From assembly GCA_031418035.1 (NCBI GenBank), contig JANOWU010000038.1:1-64000 (forward strand): a DNA stretch of 64,000 bases. Reading direction: 5' to 3'. Each line of letters opens with the position of its first letter. Positions within the stretch are counted from its first letter, which is position 1. Positions 62,035-64,000 of the stretch are shown here, in pieces. A program made the translations under genes and the position numbers. Below the pieces are notes generated by a model that saw only the letters and a list, made by a program, of their open reading frames with translations, ran no database searches and was not told where the DNA came from. This stretch comes from JANOYY01 sp031418035 (GTDB lineage Bacteria > Actinomycetota > Acidimicrobiia > Acidimicrobiales > JANYDT01).

Positions 62035-62940
62035 ATGACCGAAATGGGCCCTTCGCCGTCACTACCTCCTCACCGGACCGACGCTGCATCCGAGCCCCTG
62101 TATGGCTTCGACGGGACCCACTACCTCCCCGGTCCTCTGACGATCGGGCCTTGGAATCCGTCGGCCCAACATGGTGGTCCGCCAGCCGGGTTGATGGCGA
62201 CGCTGCTCGAGGGTTTCGAGGGTGGCGACTCGATGTTTCTCGCCCGCACGACGGTTGAACTGCTCCGGCCGGTGCCACTGGCGCCGCTGGTGGCCCGAGT
62301 GCGACTCGTGCGCCCCGGCAAGAAAGTGCAACTGGTGGAGGCTTCGCTGTGGGCGAACGGCCCGCCGGACGACCCTGCGGCGACCGAGGTGGTGCGAGCG
62401 ATTGGGCTGCGCCTCAGGCGGGGGAGTGCTGACGCCCACGATCTTGTGCAGCGCGCCGAATCAGTGAATGCCGACGTCGATCGTCGCGCCGCGGTGCAGT
62501 CCCAACCCGGCACGGGTGTTCTCCAGGAATTCGAAGACGACGAGGGCGTTGGCTTCGGCCGGCGAGGGTTTCACGCCGACGCGGTCGAGTTGAGGTTCAG
62601 TACGGGCGGCATGCGACAACAGGGGCCGGGCACGATGTGGGGGCGGCTTCTCCATCCGATCGTCGGCACCGAGCCGGCCCGGGGCGTGCCACTCGCGGTG
62701 GCCTTGAGCGATTTCGGCAATGCGGTTTCGAGCGTGACCGACATGGATAGCTGGAGCTTCATCAACGCAGATCTCACCGTCTCGTTGCATCGCGAACCGG
62801 TCGGGGAATGGATCTGTCTCGATGCCGTCACGCATGTGTCGAACTTGGGCGTCGGGTTGGCGAGTTCGGCCCTCTTCGACGAGCAAGGTCCGATAGGTCG
62901 CGCTGCGGCGACGCTCCTTCTCGAACCTCGAAACCCTTAA
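62035..62940 (+). CDS. thioesterase-like (double hotdog) family protein
   Basis: A 301-residue protein resembling actinobacterial acyl-CoA thioesterases of the TesB-like double-hotdog type. First half: PWNPSAQHGGPPAGLMATLLEG and ARTTVELLRPVPL; second half: MDSWSFINADLTVSLHREPVGEWICLDA. Likely hydrolyses an acyl-CoA. GGGAGG 9 nt upstream supports the ATG at 62035. Confidence 0.82.
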   Translation: MTEMGPSPSLPPHRTDAASEPLYGFDGTHYLPGPLTIGPWNPSAQHGGPPAGLMATLLEGFEGGDSMFLARTTVELLRPVPLAPLVARVRLVRPGKKVQLVEASLWANGPPDDPAATEVVRAIGLRLRRGSADAHDLVQRAESVNADVDRRAAVQSQPGTGVLQEFEDDEGVGFGRRGFHADAVELRFSTGGMRQQGPGTMWGRLLHPIVGTEPARGVPLAVALSDFGNAVSSVTDMDSWSFINADLTVSLHREPVGEWICLDAVTHVSNLGVGLASSALFDEQGPIGRAAATLLLEPRNP

Positions 62941-63028
62941 GGAAGCCCTCTTGAGCGCCGACGTGCTGCATTAAGGTTTCTACAGCCCGGCTGTGACGGT
63001 TCGCAGCCCAGATGGACAAGGAATTTCC

Positions 63029-64000
63029 ATGAGCGAATTGCGTAACGACTTTGCCCCCGGTGTGATTGTTGGACAGGCGGTGAAAGAGGTGTTCGCCCTC
63101 GCGAAGGCCAAAGGCTTTGCCCTCCCGGCGGTGAACTGCGTCGGTTCCAACTCCATGAATTCCACGATGGAAACGGCCGCCGCGTTGAACTCGCCGGTCA
63201 TCATTCAGTTCTCCAACAGCGGCGCTGCGTTCGTCGCCGGAAAGGCGTTGCCGGTGGAGGCGAATCGCGCCTCGATGTTCGGGTCGCTCGCCGGCGCAGA
63301 CCATGTGAACCGTCTTGCCGAAGCCTATGGCGCTCGGGTGATTCTGCACACCGATCACTGTGCCAAGAAGTTGCTCCCCTGGATCGACGGCTTGCTCGAT
63401 GCCGGTGAGGCGCACTACAAAGCGACCGGCAAGCCGCTGTTCAGCTCACACATGCTCGATCTTTCCGAAGAGTCGATCGAGGAAAACGTCGAGATCTCCA
63501 AGCGCTACCTGGAACGGATGTCGGCGATCGACATGACTCTCGAGGTCGAACTGGGAATCACCGGTGGGGAGGAGGATGGCGTCGACAACTCCGATGCCGA
63601 CGAGAGCGATCTGTATTCCAAGCCCACGGAGGTGGCCTACGTGTACGAAGAGCTCATGAAGGTCAGCGATCGCTTCACCATCGCCGCTGCGTTCGGCAAC
63701 GTCCACGGTGTGTACAAACCCGGCAATGTGAAGTTGAAGCCGTCGATCCTCAAAGCCAGTCAAGAGTTCATTCAAGCGGCCTACAAGACCGGGCCGCTTC
63801 CGGTCGACTTCGTGTTCCACGGTGGTTCGGGATCTTCGGCGGCCGAAATCGCTGAGGCGATCAGCTACGGCGTGGTGAAGATGAACATCGATACCGATCT
63901 TCAGTGGGCTTTCTGGGACGGCATTCGGGGCTACGAAGCGACAAAGCGTCCGTATCTGCAGGGCCAGATCGGCAACCCCGAGGGTGAGGACAAGCCGAAC
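63029..64000 (+). CDS. fba: class II fructose-bisphosphate aldolase (3' end beyond window)
   Basis: The open frame runs from ATG 63029 (AAGGA upstream) to the window end, 324 codons without a stop. It is the zinc-dependent FbaA type: ALPAVNCVGSNSMN, zinc and catalytic region VILHTDHCAKKLLPW, LEVELGITGGEEDGVDN, GNVHGVYKPGNVKL, VFHGGSGSSAAEI and VVKMNIDTDLQWAFW. It cleaves fructose-1,6-bisphosphate in glycolysis and makes it in gluconeogenesis. About 20-30 residues are missing at the C-terminus. Confidence 0.95.
   Translation, partial: MSELRNDFAPGVIVGQAVKEVFALAKAKGFALPAVNCVGSNSMNSTMETAAALNSPVIIQFSNSGAAFVAGKALPVEANRASMFGSLAGADHVNRLAEAYGARVILHTDHCAKKLLPWIDGLLDAGEAHYKATGKPLFSSHMLDLSEESIEENVEISKRYLERMSAIDMTLEVELGITGGEEDGVDNSDADESDLYSKPTEVAYVYEELMKVSDRFTIAAAFGNVHGVYKPGNVKLKPSILKASQEFIQAAYKTGPLPVDFVFHGGSGSSAAEIAEAISYGVVKMNIDTDLQWAFWDGIRGYEATKRPYLQGQIGNPEGEDKPN

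Overview
The window comes from a high-GC, Gram-positive-type chromosome, most likely an actinobacterium and plausibly of the class Acidimicrobiia. The evidence is a PASTA-domain Ser/Thr kinase, the actinobacterial gene trio of MSMEG_4193-type phosphomutase, DUF3090 and SCO1664 family, a two-component system next to an HtrA protease laid out like mycobacterial MprAB-PepD, an fmdB-galU-moeA neighbourhood as in mycobacteria, a surface protein with a LAxTG-type sorting signal, and many apparently leaderless genes. The class assignment is inference from gene content. I see no phage, IS element or CRISPR array; the window reads as core chromosome.

Layout. 1-7.3 kb: end of an acyl-CoA carboxylase beta subunit, a palindromic repeat array, response regulator/kinase/HtrA, a family 5 uracil-DNA glycosylase and the phosphomutase-DUF3090-SCO1664 operon. 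7.3-14.7 kb (all minus): ilvD, small membrane proteins, flavin reductase, zinc-finger rhomboid and gatB-gatA-gatC. 15.0-24.4 kb (mostly plus): a Tad/Flp pilus locus with two near-identical pilin cassettes, then a ferredoxin, an SCP2-like protein and a LuxR-type regulator, then cpaB, cpaE/tadZ, cpaF/tadA, a von Willebrand A-TadB fusion and tadC. 24.4-35.2 kb: PASTA kinase, membrane proteins, ligA, a DUF2207 protein and the tRNA-thiolation pair mnmA and cysteine desulfurase. 35.3-39.9 kb: a large multi-domain surface protein gene interrupted by a frameshift. 40.0-50.2 kb: galT, glgX, a thiolase, glgB with a Thr-rich membrane protein, and glgP. 50.2-56.5 kb: enoyl-CoA hydratase, meaB, an MFS transporter, a hydrolase, a C-terminal J-domain protein, uppP and a second SAF-domain protein. 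56.6-64.0 kb: fmdB under a CIRCE operator, galU, moeA, moaA, moaC, tRNA-Ala, a membrane protein, a thioesterase-like protein and the start of a class II fructose-bisphosphate aldolase.

How the genes work together. The Tad locus supplies pilins, export ATPase, localisation ATPase and inner-membrane platform, but no prepilin peptidase or TadE/F genes are in view. glgX, glgB, glgP, galT and galU form a glycogen/UDP-sugar set. moeA, moaA and moaC belong to molybdenum cofactor synthesis. gatCAB makes correctly charged Gln-/Asn-tRNA. MnmA and the desulfurase thiolate tRNA.

The points most worth a second look are: a roughly 106-nt non-coding element present twice in opposite orientation (17.7 and 55.9 kb), each time beside a SAF-domain gene; the vWA-TadB fusion; the duplicated pilin cassettes with a conserved leader and terminator; a perfect CIRCE site in front of fmdB; a four-unit palindromic repeat found at two distant loci; and a very regular TANNNT-N6-start arrangement at twelve genes, which points to leaderless transcription.
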